This document shows, in pieces, positions 17,029-25,113 of a stretch of DNA of 64,000 bases (position 1 is its first letter; each line of letters starts with the position of its first letter). The stretch covers positions 1 to 64,000 of the forward strand of contig CAZPYJ010000006.1 in the NCBI GenBank assembly GCA_964590645.1, in the 5' to 3' direction. The stretch comes from JAGNHN01 sp964590645 (GTDB taxonomy: Bacteria; Bacteroidota; Bacteroidia; Bacteroidales; JAGNHN01). A program made the position numbers and the translations under genes. The notes below the pieces were generated by a model. That model searched no databases and was not told the DNA's origin. It was given only the letters and a program-made list of their open reading frames with translations.

Positions 17029-17392
17029 TGTGATGCTGCTCATTGCAGCTTTCGGTTTCAGCAGCTGCGGAAAGAAAGACAGCACCCCCGGCGATGTGGT
17101 GAAGTCGATGGTGAAGAAAATGGAAGCCGGCGACAAGAGTGTCAAAAACCTGATGGTGGACGAGCTGGCAGCAATGCTGGGGGATGAAAAACTGGAGGCC
17201 GGTCTTCAGGAGGAATCGGCAGAGATGAAAGAAAAAGGGGGAGTCAAATCCGTGACCATCACAGAGGAGAGTATCGAAGGAGAAGAAGCAACGGTGAGAT
17301 ATACCGTAGAATACGGCAATGGTGACATTGACGAAGAAAAGGCCGACCTGATTATGGAGGATGGCAAGTGGAAGATTACCGTCTCCAAATAG
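17006..17392 (+). CDS. Small lipoprotein, DUF4878-like
   Basis: A 128-residue protein starting at ATG 17006, inside the end of the YiiX-like gene. A lipoprotein signal ends in SSC at about 21, and a single compact domain follows in which KDSTPGDVVKSMVKKMEAGD resembles the start of DUF4878 domains. The C-terminus (MEDGKWKITV) is typical of this NTF2-like fold. The function of the family is unknown. The start was chosen because it gives a complete lipoprotein signal. Confidence 0.82.
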   Translation: MKTMRVLSVMLLIAAFGFSSCGKKDSTPGDVVKSMVKKMEAGDKSVKNLMVDELAAMLGDEKLEAGLQEESAEMKEKGGVKSVTITEESIEGEEATVRYTVEYGNGDIDEEKADLIMEDGKWKITVSK

Positions 17393-17398
17393 GGCTGA

Positions 17399-19453
17399 TC
17401 AGGATAGCTTGTCCATATTATTGAGTGCCGCAGCCGCTGCCCTGAGCAGGGGCTGCACACTTAATACTTCTCCTGTGGCCTCTTTCATCCATTGATTGGG
17501 TGTGAGCCTGCCCAATCGGTAGATGCGTGTCAGCTCTGCCGCAAAATCTTCGTTCTCCAGGTGTTGTTCCAGCTGAAACTGTATCAAGCGGCCCAGGGGA
17601 TAGGCGGGAAGATAGAGGGGATACTTAACCATATGGGAATACACGGCCAGAATGGGGCTGTCGGTGATGCCAAAAACCGGGGCATAATAGATGTTCCAAA
17701 CTTCGCGGGCAATGCGAAGGGCTGCTTCCTTCAAGGCCTCTGCTGATACATTTTCCTGGGTGTAAAGCCAGTCCCAGAGGTACATATCCACCAGGGCAAC
17801 CCCCATAATTTCATAATTGGACCAGAGCTGATCCAATACTGCCCATTCGGCTGCCCGGGTATCTTCTGAGGTATAAGCAAGCAAAGACAAATCCCTTTTC
17901 TGAAAAATGAATGCCAATGCTTCTGTGAAAGCGGTATTGGGTACCCCGTTTAACATATAATAATCTATATCCTGCAGGGAGAGGGTTTGTTCTACATTAT
18001 GACCGAACTCGTGCACGGCAATATTGTAGCCCTTATAATCCATTCCATCCGCTCCGATGCGGGTCCGCAAATGTGCCTTTTCTCCACGCATCGCAGCGCC
18101 CCAGGCGTGGCCAGCCCCCCTGGAAGGATCCACGGTAATATGAGAAGCGATACGTCCTGCTTCCATCACTTCAAACCCGAGATCTGTAAGCATCCGGGGA
18201 AGATCCGCTTCGAAGGCGGCCGGATCAGGGTATTTCTGACGCGTCAGGGCTGATAGCTCTTCCTCCGGGATGCTGCTACGCTGCTTGAATCCATCATACC
18301 AAATATCAAAGGGCTCCAGGTCGCGCCCCAAGCGCTCTCGGATAAGGAGCGCTGTCTTTCTGACCTCTTCCGAAGAAAGAAGCGTGGTGAACAGCTTTTC
18401 CACTTCCTCAAAGGACATCTCCATCTCCTGGCCAAATTTTCTGTCGAGGTAAGTCGGAAAGTATGGATGCCAGGCATCCTGGGCTTTCTGGGTCTCATAA
18501 AAATCGAGAATGAACTGATAGCGCTGATGGCCTTCCGGAGTACCCTCAATCATTTCCTCCCCTTTAGAAATCTGGTTGGAGAAGGGATCCCAGCGCACAT
18601 CCTGCTGATTGATCACCTCCGTGGGAATCTCCTGAGTCACGATGCGCTCCATCACCTGATAGATCATCTGCTGATGTGCCAGTCCGCCTGGATTGGCATA
18701 CTGCGATTTGATCTCATCACGCAAACCCCAATGTGAGATTAAGCGCAGCGCCGCAGGAAATAAGGCCTGCTCTGAATCGTCCCGCAAATTGCCCAGGTAG
18801 ATATTATAGTCGGAAATATAAGCGTCAGCGGCAGCCGTCACATTCATCTGTTCCTGGCGTAAGGCTGAAGGGAGACGTGATGTGAAGACCTCGCCTAATC
18901 TGGCTTCGGCCCAATCGCTCCTGCCCCACTGTGTTGCCAGGGCATCTTTTTCCTGCAGACTGTAAAACGGAAAGTTCAGCAGGCTGATCATTGCGAGTTT
19001 ATTGCCGAACATATCCTCTTCAAAATGAGCCGCGGGAGAATAGGCAGAGAAAAGATAGTCGGATGCTTGCAGATCCCCCACATCCAGATGTACGGGCTCC
19101 TTGAGTTTTAAGCTTATGTAATTAAAGCTCCCAAATAGCACTTCATACTTTTCAGCAAAGCGTTGCCGCAGCAGTTCCAGTCCCGGGCCGGCCGGAGTAT
19201 AATGCCGGAGGGCAAAATCCGTAAAATCGGATGCTGATCCGTCTTCCGACTGCCAGAAAGCGGCCAGTTGCTCGAGCCCCCGTCGGATGCGGACCGGGTC
19301 TTCTGAGGCGTACAAGGCAGCAAGGCTGTCGAAAGTGGCGGAGAGGGTTTCTTCACCGATGTAAGATTTGCGCTTGCCTTCCTCTTGTATATCCGGAGAA
19401 GAACAAGAAGCTATCAACAACGCAAACAGCAGAAAAACAAATGAATACTTCAT
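17399..19453 (-). CDS. HEFGH zinc metallopeptidase lipoprotein (M3-like)
   Basis: A 684-residue lipoprotein (lipobox IASC). The zinc-binding HEFGH is at about 481-485, followed some 26 residues later by a Glu-rich segment (NTAFTEALAF) that could supply the third ligand, as in M3 (oligoendopeptidase/thimet) gluzincins. The rest is mainly helical, as in that clan. It probably degrades peptides in the periplasm or at the outer membrane. Assignment to a named family is tentative; a separate Bacteroidota-specific M3-like family is possible. It is convergent with the DUF4878-like gene (six-base gap). Confidence 0.75.
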   Translation of the reverse strand: MKYSFVFLLFALLIASCSSPDIQEEGKRKSYIGEETLSATFDSLAALYASEDPVRIRRGLEQLAAFWQSEDGSASDFTDFALRHYTPAGPGLELLRQRFAEKYEVLFGSFNYISLKLKEPVHLDVGDLQASDYLFSAYSPAAHFEEDMFGNKLAMISLLNFPFYSLQEKDALATQWGRSDWAEARLGEVFTSRLPSALRQEQMNVTAAADAYISDYNIYLGNLRDDSEQALFPAALRLISHWGLRDEIKSQYANPGGLAHQQMIYQVMERIVTQEIPTEVINQQDVRWDPFSNQISKGEEMIEGTPEGHQRYQFILDFYETQKAQDAWHPYFPTYLDRKFGQEMEMSFEEVEKLFTTLLSSEEVRKTALLIRERLGRDLEPFDIWYDGFKQRSSIPEEELSALTRQKYPDPAAFEADLPRMLTDLGFEVMEAGRIASHITVDPSRGAGHAWGAAMRGEKAHLRTRIGADGMDYKGYNIAVHEFGHNVEQTLSLQDIDYYMLNGVPNTAFTEALAFIFQKRDLSLLAYTSEDTRAAEWAVLDQLWSNYEIMGVALVDMYLWDWLYTQENVSAEALKEAALRIAREVWNIYYAPVFGITDSPILAVYSHMVKYPLYLPAYPLGRLIQFQLEQHLENEDFAAELTRIYRLGRLTPNQWMKEATGEVLSVQPLLRAAAAALNNMDKLS

Positions 19454-19510
19454 CTTGCTGTGATTTTATCAAGAAAATGAAACCAGGCTGTGAATGTAGG
19501 CATATTTCCT

Positions 19511-19518
19511 TACTTTTG
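19511..19518 (+). promoter_or_regulatory. -7 element (TACTTTTG) of the cobalamin operon
   Basis: TACTTTTG matches TAnnTTTG. Transcription would begin near 19525, at the 5' edge of the riboswitch. The -33 region is weak. Confidence 0.6.
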
Positions 19519-19526
19519 CCCCGGAA

Positions 19527-19689
19527 CAGGTAAGCTGCAGAGATACAATCTGTCGCTTTTAATAGGGAAGCGGGTGAGAATCCCGCACAGTTCCCGCTGC
19601 TGTGAATCCCCGGAATCTCCGGAAATCTTTACGCCACTGTCATATTGATGGGAAGGCATCCGGAAGATGGGGACAAGTCAGAAGACCTG
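19527..19689 (+). ncRNA. Cobalamin (B12) riboswitch
   Basis: The conserved cobalamin aptamer core is clear: an AATAGGGAAGC segment at 19561, GGTGAGAATCCCGCACAG, CCCGCTGCTGTGA, GCCACTG at 19633-19639, GGGAAGGC, and AGTCAGAAGACCTGCC at the 3' end. P1 can form between CAGGT (19527-19531) and ACCTG (19685-19689). About 100 bases separate it from the receptor start. By family knowledge, adenosyl- or other cobalamins would repress expression. No obvious T-tracted terminator follows, so control of translation is more likely. Confidence 0.95.
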
Positions 19690-19788
19690 CCTGGCCAAAA
19701 CTGATTTCAAAGCTTTCGGGATAAAAGCGATGAATGGCTTCGATGAATCCATTTAGCACTTGATTTCCGGAGATACAATGCGCCAGAT

Positions 19789-21723
19789 ATGAGGCCACAA
19801 TTGTATATGTTCTCCGTGCCTACCCTCAGCCTGCTTTTGGCAGGACTTATGGCTGTTACCCCAATCCAGTCTCAGACACCTTTAAAAGACACCCTGGAAA
19901 TCAGTGGGATAGAGGTCATCGGACAGATTGCAATTACGGATTTTCCGGAGGAAGGCCTCCACATCGAATTAGAAGAGGGGGGCAATCTCTCCGACCTGAT
20001 CTCGCGAAAAACAAACATCAATATTAAGTCATACGGCCCGGGAGGGGTCAGCACCCTCAGGTACAGGGGAGCTCCACCCTCTCATAGTGTGATACGCTGG
20101 AATGGCCTGGCGCTGAATTCTCCCTTTCTGGGCCAGGCAGACCTCTCACAGCTCCCCCTGGCACTTGGAAGCACACTTCACATTCGAGATGCCGGGGGCC
20201 TGGATGGAGGCGGGGGCGCCAGTCTTCAGATTCAATCAGAAAACCTGCCGGGAAAAGAAAACCAGCTTAGCCTGCACCTGGCTGGCGGTAGCTTCGGAAC
20301 AAAGGCATTGCGGACTAAGCTGATCCTGGCAAATCGCAAAACCGGGTACGCGCTGCTCCCCTACTTCACCTCATCGGAGAACAGGTTTCCCTTTCCTTAT
20401 ACCGACAGAAGCGGAACGGAAGTGACCCGCTACCGCGATTTTGCAGCCTATGATTCAAGGGGACTGGTTCAACAAATCAGCAGGATGATTCAAAGAAACC
20501 AGGTTCTTTCGATTCACTCGTGGATACAAAGCACCGAGCGCGATCTCCCTCCTCCTTCGGGAAGAACTGTTCTGAAGAGAAATGAATCGCTCACAGAGAG
20601 CACCGGCGCACATCTGCTTCGCTATCAATACCATCAGAACAAATCCCACTTCGAAGCAAGCCTGGGCTACCAAAAACAAAGTTACCACTACCATTTCCAT
20701 CCGGCTGATGCCCATACCCGCACCGATTTTTCAGGCATCAGCCAGCTTATCAGGGCTTCCTACGCGATGACAAAAAGGCTGCAGGGAAAAACGGAATGGG
20801 AAGGAAAGTGGCAGGAAGTCATCTCGGACAATTATGATCAAGGGGTGAGAAGGACAGAAGGAACCCTCTATCAGCAGCTTGTGTTATCGCTTTCGGACAT
20901 TTTCCTGCTTGAACCGGAGGTTGCGGTCGCCTGGCAGGAAAGGAAGGAAGCACGCTATATTCCCGGGATGCGACTGCGCTTTCAGCCCCTTGCCAAGCCA
21001 CAGGAGTATTTTCTGAGTGCACGGGCCATTGCATCCACCCCCAGCCTTAACGACCTGTATTGGTACCCCGGTGGAAATCCGGCACTGGATGCCGAGCTGG
21101 GAAGCAAATACAGCCTTGGCCATATCAGGAAGCTGGCGGGCAAAGGGCTCAGCCTGGAAGTGGAAGGAAACGCATTTTATCAGCATATCCGGAACTGGAT
21201 TGTCTGGCAACCCGGGGTCCAAAGCCATATCTGGACACCTGTCAACCTCAAGGAAGTCCTCAGTTACGGAATCGACTTACAGTTTTCGGTGCTCCGGAAG
21301 GGTCCTATTGGAAAATGGAACATCCGGGGAGGCTATGGTTGGAACAGGGTACGCGAGCGCAATGCGGATGGATTGCTTGAATTGAGGCAAATCATTTACA
21401 CCCCACAGCACAGCGCCAGTCTGAATGCAAACTATCGCTGGAAGCAATGGGGGGTGGAGAACAGCTGGCAATACACAGGCCTGCGCTATAGCGGACTGGG
21501 GGCCGGACAGGAATTGCCGGCCCACCTGATCGCCGAACTGGGATTGACCTGCCATACCCGAATCCGGAAACAGGATATCAGGCTCCGGGCAGAAGTCCAC
21601 AACCTTATGAATATCCAATATGAAAGCGTTGCCGGATATCCAATGCCGGGCAGGTCGTTCAACATTCATCTGATAATCAAAATACAAAACCATAAATCCA
21701 ATGAAAACAATGAAACACCTTAA
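19789..21723 (+). CDS. btuB: TonB-dependent cobalamin receptor (BtuB-like)
   Basis: A 644-residue outer-membrane receptor with signal peptide (cleavage near PIQSQ). A plug domain spans about 35-160 (GIEVIGQ, then a VIRWNGLALNSP segment), followed by a 22-strand-type barrel with alternating pattern and a terminal strand ending in Phe/Ile. There is no N-terminal carboxypeptidase-like extension, so it is not a SusC protein. The riboswitch immediately upstream is the reason to assign cobalamin or cobinamide as ligand. It overlaps the next gene by 23 bases. Confidence 0.88.
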   Translation: MRPQLYMFSVPTLSLLLAGLMAVTPIQSQTPLKDTLEISGIEVIGQIAITDFPEEGLHIELEEGGNLSDLISRKTNINIKSYGPGGVSTLRYRGAPPSHSVIRWNGLALNSPFLGQADLSQLPLALGSTLHIRDAGGLDGGGGASLQIQSENLPGKENQLSLHLAGGSFGTKALRTKLILANRKTGYALLPYFTSSENRFPFPYTDRSGTEVTRYRDFAAYDSRGLVQQISRMIQRNQVLSIHSWIQSTERDLPPPSGRTVLKRNESLTESTGAHLLRYQYHQNKSHFEASLGYQKQSYHYHFHPADAHTRTDFSGISQLIRASYAMTKRLQGKTEWEGKWQEVISDNYDQGVRRTEGTLYQQLVLSLSDIFLLEPEVAVAWQERKEARYIPGMRLRFQPLAKPQEYFLSARAIASTPSLNDLYWYPGGNPALDAELGSKYSLGHIRKLAGKGLSLEVEGNAFYQHIRNWIVWQPGVQSHIWTPVNLKEVLSYGIDLQFSVLRKGPIGKWNIRGGYGWNRVRERNADGLLELRQIIYTPQHSASLNANYRWKQWGVENSWQYTGLRYSGLGAGQELPAHLIAELGLTCHTRIRKQDIRLRAEVHNLMNIQYESVAGYPMPGRSFNIHLIIKIQNHKSNENNETP

Positions 21724-22777
21724 TGCATTCACTATCCTCATTTTTTCCCTGCTTCTTGTCCTCCCTGTCTTCACTGCTTGCAATGATGATGATGATATTA
21801 ATCTGGAACCAACACCAACAGGATATACCGGGAAAGATGGTTTTTTTGTCCTGAGCGAAGGAAACTTCGGGGCGGGCAATGGATCTATTTCCTTTTACAG
21901 CCTTGCCCAGGAAAAAGCATATCATAATCTGTATTTCTCGGCCAACCAGACAATGCTGGGAGATACGCCTTACGACATCCTGGTGTTTGGCGACAAAGCA
22001 GCCATCAGCATTAATAATTCAGGAGTTGTTGATTTTGTCAGCCTGAACACGATGAAAAGCCTGGGATATGTGGATGGGCTCACCTCTCCCCGCTACCTGG
22101 CTGAATACGGCAACCAATTATTGGTCAGCGATTTATCGGAGGCCTACATTCACATCCTGGATAAGAACACCTACACAAAATCAGGGACCATCCCCACCGG
22201 AAAAGCCGTCGAGCAAATGGTGATCGTGGGGGATGATCTCTATGCCGCCTGCTGGTCTAATTTCTATATTCCGGGAAACAACAATGTGGTATTGAAGATC
22301 AACTTGCAACAGGGCCTGGTCACGGATAGCATTATACTGACGAAAGAGCCGAACAGCCTGTTGCTGGATGAAAACGGCGACCTCTGGGTACTATGCAGCG
22401 GCGGCTTTATGATGGATGAGGCCCCGGCCCTGTACCGCATCGAGCTGGATAACTTCAGTGTGGACCAGGCATACAGTTTTGTACAGGGCAGCGACTATCC
22501 CACAATGCTGCGCTATGCTTCGGGGCAGCTCTTTTACCTCAACAATGGCAGCATCTGGAAGATGCACGTGAGCGACACGGATTTGCCACAGGCCCCGCTT
22601 TACAGTGGGGGCAGCTATTTGTACAATCTGGGGATTCAGTCGGGGGGAGACCATATTGTAGTGACGGATGCCGGGGATTTCTCAAGTCCCGGGCAGGTAA
22701 AGGTTCTGGGTGAAAACGGCCAGGCCTTGTTTGAGTTCGAGGCCGGTGTGGTGCCGTCGAGGGTGGTCTTCAATTAA
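21701..22777 (+). CDS. BtuG-like beta-propeller surface lipoprotein
   Basis: A 358-residue lipoprotein. The lipid Cys (VFTAC) is followed by NDDDD, an acidic run of the kind that sends Bacteroidota lipoproteins to the cell surface. The body is a YncE-like beta-propeller with repeated blades (GFFVLSEGNFG, GLTSPRYLA, VEQMVIVGDDLYA, NSLLLDENGDLWV). In Bacteroides, BtuG propeller lipoproteins capture B12 with very high affinity and cap BtuB. The riboswitch, the overlap with the receptor gene and the acidic export signal together support this role. Orthology to BtuG is inferred. Confidence 0.78.
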   Translation: MKTMKHLNAFTILIFSLLLVLPVFTACNDDDDINLEPTPTGYTGKDGFFVLSEGNFGAGNGSISFYSLAQEKAYHNLYFSANQTMLGDTPYDILVFGDKAAISINNSGVVDFVSLNTMKSLGYVDGLTSPRYLAEYGNQLLVSDLSEAYIHILDKNTYTKSGTIPTGKAVEQMVIVGDDLYAACWSNFYIPGNNNVVLKINLQQGLVTDSIILTKEPNSLLLDENGDLWVLCSGGFMMDEAPALYRIELDNFSVDQAYSFVQGSDYPTMLRYASGQLFYLNNGSIWKMHVSDTDLPQAPLYSGGSYLYNLGIQSGGDHIVVTDAGDFSSPGQVKVLGENGQALFEFEAGVVPSRVVFN

Positions 22778-22807
22778 TTCGCTAATTTCGCTGAAAGGTT
22801 TAAGACT

Positions 22808-23692
22808 ATGTTTCGCACCCTGGCTATCCTCTTTATTGGGACGCTCCTATTCTCTTTTTCCGCCTGCCAACAGACAGAGAAAGAAAAATCAGTCCCTGGC
22901 GTGATGGTAAGTATCGCACCCCAACAGTATTTTGCTTCATATCTGCTTGGGGATGCGGTCCCTGTGTATGTGATGGTACCGCCCGGAACACCTCCGGAAA
23001 CCTTCGAACCTGCGCCTTCGGATATCGCCCGCCTGGAAAATGCCCTGGCCTATGTCCGCATCGGGCATATCGGTTTTGAACTGGGCTGGATGGACAGAAT
23101 ACAGGAATTGTATCCACAATTGTTGATCATTGATGCCTCTGAAGGGATTTCGCTCTTAAGCGGGGATTGCACGGAACACGATCACGGAGACCATCATCAC
23201 GGGCACGGCACCGATCCCCACATTTGGACCTCGCCGCAGCGCGCACAATGGATTGCAGAAAATACCTGGAAAGGACTGAAAAACAGGTTTCCTGAGATGA
23301 GCGACAGCCTCGATGCCCGCCATCAACGCCTGCAGGCTGATATCCTGGCCCTGGATGATTCCCTGCGGCTCATCCTCCACGATTCAGCCAACCGCAGCTT
23401 TGCCATCTTCCATCCGGCCCTGGCTTACCTGGCCGAAGACTACGGACTGGATCAAATTGCCATTGAGAAGGAAGGGAAAGAACCCAGTCCTGCCCAAATG
23501 AAATTGGTGATGGATCAGATCAAAGAGAAAAACATTCGCCTGATCCTGGTGCAGAAAGAATTCAGCCGGGAGCAGGCGGAAGGCATCGCCAAGGCCTCCG
23601 GAATCCGCATAGAAGTCATAGACCCACTTAGCCCGGAATGGCCTGCCAGTGTGCTTCGCACTGCACGACTGATTGCCGGAGGCGGGGATTAA
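22808..23692 (+). CDS. ZnuA/TroA-type metal-binding lipoprotein
   Basis: A 294-residue cluster A-I solute-binding protein with lipobox FSAC. Family features: VSIAPQQYFASYLLGD at the start, a His/Asp-rich loop (about 119-131, EHDHGDHHHGHG) as in zinc-binding ZnuA, DPHIWTSP, FHPALAYLAEDYGL, and a C-terminal VIDPL. The usual three His and one Asp/Glu metal ligands are all present. Zinc is the default ligand. Placement in a cobalamin-riboswitch operon makes cobalt a possibility. No matching ABC permease or ATPase is in the window. Confidence 0.85.
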   Translation: MFRTLAILFIGTLLFSFSACQQTEKEKSVPGVMVSIAPQQYFASYLLGDAVPVYVMVPPGTPPETFEPAPSDIARLENALAYVRIGHIGFELGWMDRIQELYPQLLIIDASEGISLLSGDCTEHDHGDHHHGHGTDPHIWTSPQRAQWIAENTWKGLKNRFPEMSDSLDARHQRLQADILALDDSLRLILHDSANRSFAIFHPALAYLAEDYGLDQIAIEKEGKEPSPAQMKLVMDQIKEKNIRLILVQKEFSREQAEGIAKASGIRIEVIDPLSPEWPASVLRTARLIAGGGD

Positions 23693-23737
23693 GGAATTTT
23701 CCTTATTTTTATGCGTGAAAAAGAGCATCCATTTCCT

Positions 23738-23971
23738 ATGAAAGATATCCGGCCTTCTTTTCGCATTCATCCCGGCAGGCTGCTGCGCTTCTGGATCCCT
23801 GCCTGCCTGATTGCCTTCACATTCGCCCTTACATCCTGCGCTTCCGGTGTCAACTATCCATACATTAGCAGCAGCAAGCAGCAAAAATACCAGAAAAAGC
23901 AGCAAAAGAAATACGGCAAGGTCAACGAGAAGAATATCCCGGTTAAAAGCAATTATAAGATCCGCAATTAG
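23738..23971 (+). CDS. Small basic lipoprotein, unknown function
   Basis: About 77 residues from the ATG at 23738 (86 if the ATG at 23711 is used). A lipobox LTSC is followed by a short mature part that is rich in Gln and Lys (QQKYQKKQQKKYGK). I do not recognise a domain. It lies between the metal-binding lipoprotein and the beta-lactamase-fold gene with short gaps, so it may belong to the same transcript. Confidence 0.65.
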   Translation: MKDIRPSFRIHPGRLLRFWIPACLIAFTFALTSCASGVNYPYISSSKQQKYQKKQQKKYGKVNEKNIPVKSNYKIRN

Positions 23972-23976
23972 TCGCG

Positions 23977-25104
23977 ATGCATCCCGGCCCCTCCGGCAAC
24001 CCGATGCGTTGCCTTATCCACATTGTGCTGATCCTCTTGATGTTTGCTTTCTCATCCTGCCATATCGGAAGATATTTTGTTTGGAATTTTGCCGACATTA
24101 AAGATTATCAGCGCTTTCCTCAAACTGAAATACCCGGAAAAGTAAATCCGCCCCCCCTGCCACAAAACGAGACTGCACTTCACCTTCTGCTTCCTTATCG
24201 CACTAAGCATTTGTCTGTCGATAACTTCCTCATCCAAAGCAGGACCACTTCACTATTGATCCTGCACAAAGACAGTCTCATTTTTGAATGGTATGCTGAT
24301 GGCTTTGACAGCCTGAGCCTTATGCCTTCCTTTTCAGTGGCAAAATCGGTGGTATCCACCCTCATTGGCATTGCTGCATCTGAGGGAGATATTCCGGGCC
24401 TTGATACACCTGCATTCCCTTTTCTACCGCCGGGGATGCATCCCAGTCTGAAAGCTGTTCATTTCAGACATCTTTTGGATATGGAGGCCGGACTGAATTT
24501 CAGAGAAGCATACCATTCTCCTTTCAGTCCGATGGCAAAATTCTATTACGGGCGAAAACTCGAAAATTATGTTCGGAAATTGCGCGTGGAAGAAGAGCCC
24601 GGAAAAGGCTTTGAATACCAGAGTGCTTCTACGCAGTTGGCTGGCATAGCCCTGAGTAATGCCTTGGGTATGCCTTTTGAAAGCTATCTCACAGAAAAAG
24701 TCTGGAAACCTGCCGGAATGGGTGCGGCCACCTGGAACCGGGACCGGGACGGGGGAAGCCTCAAATTCTTCTGCTGCCTGAATGCCACCTCCCGCGACTT
24801 CCTTCGATTCGGCAAACTATTTGCCAATCAGGGGCGCGCCGGAAACATACAAGTAATACCTGAAGAATGGGTAAAGGAAGTGATACAGGGAGAGGCGCAG
24901 TTTCGAGATAGTCAGGGTTATTTGTATCATCTTGGATGGCGCCAGACCCCTGAAGGGGGAATTTTCGCCAAGGGCGTGCTCGGGCAATACATCTACATTC
25001 ATCCTGAAGACCAGATGGTCATTGTACGTACGGGGAAAAGTGCCAAAAAACTGGACTGGGGCAGGATATTCGCCGGCCTGCGGGAAGACCTGATTCGTCC
25101 TTAA
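23977..25104 (+). CDS. Beta-lactamase-fold (class C/AmpC-like) serine hydrolase, lipoprotein
   Basis: A 375-residue protein of the Beta-lactamase/DD-peptidase superfamily. The SxxK motif is SVAK (Ser120, Lys123), and the second motif YQS (about 214-216) takes the place of YxN. The N-terminus has a lipobox (FSSC) and is probably exported; an ATG at 24004 is an alternative start. Such proteins act as esterases, D-aminopeptidases or peptidoglycan hydrolases more often than as antibiotic resistance enzymes. It lies six bases after the small lipoprotein gene; a link to B12 uptake is not evident. Confidence 0.88.
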   Translation: MHPGPSGNPMRCLIHIVLILLMFAFSSCHIGRYFVWNFADIKDYQRFPQTEIPGKVNPPPLPQNETALHLLLPYRTKHLSVDNFLIQSRTTSLLILHKDSLIFEWYADGFDSLSLMPSFSVAKSVVSTLIGIAASEGDIPGLDTPAFPFLPPGMHPSLKAVHFRHLLDMEAGLNFREAYHSPFSPMAKFYYGRKLENYVRKLRVEEEPGKGFEYQSASTQLAGIALSNALGMPFESYLTEKVWKPAGMGAATWNRDRDGGSLKFFCCLNATSRDFLRFGKLFANQGRAGNIQVIPEEWVKEVIQGEAQFRDSQGYLYHLGWRQTPEGGIFAKGVLGQYIYIHPEDQMVIVRTGKSAKKLDWGRIFAGLREDLIRP

Positions 25105-25113
25105 ATAATGCGA

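Noticed and set aside
23977..25104. Antibiotic-resistance beta-lactamase
   Set aside because: SxxK and YxS are shared by many esterases and peptidases of the fold; nothing in the sequence or context points to beta-lactam hydrolysis.
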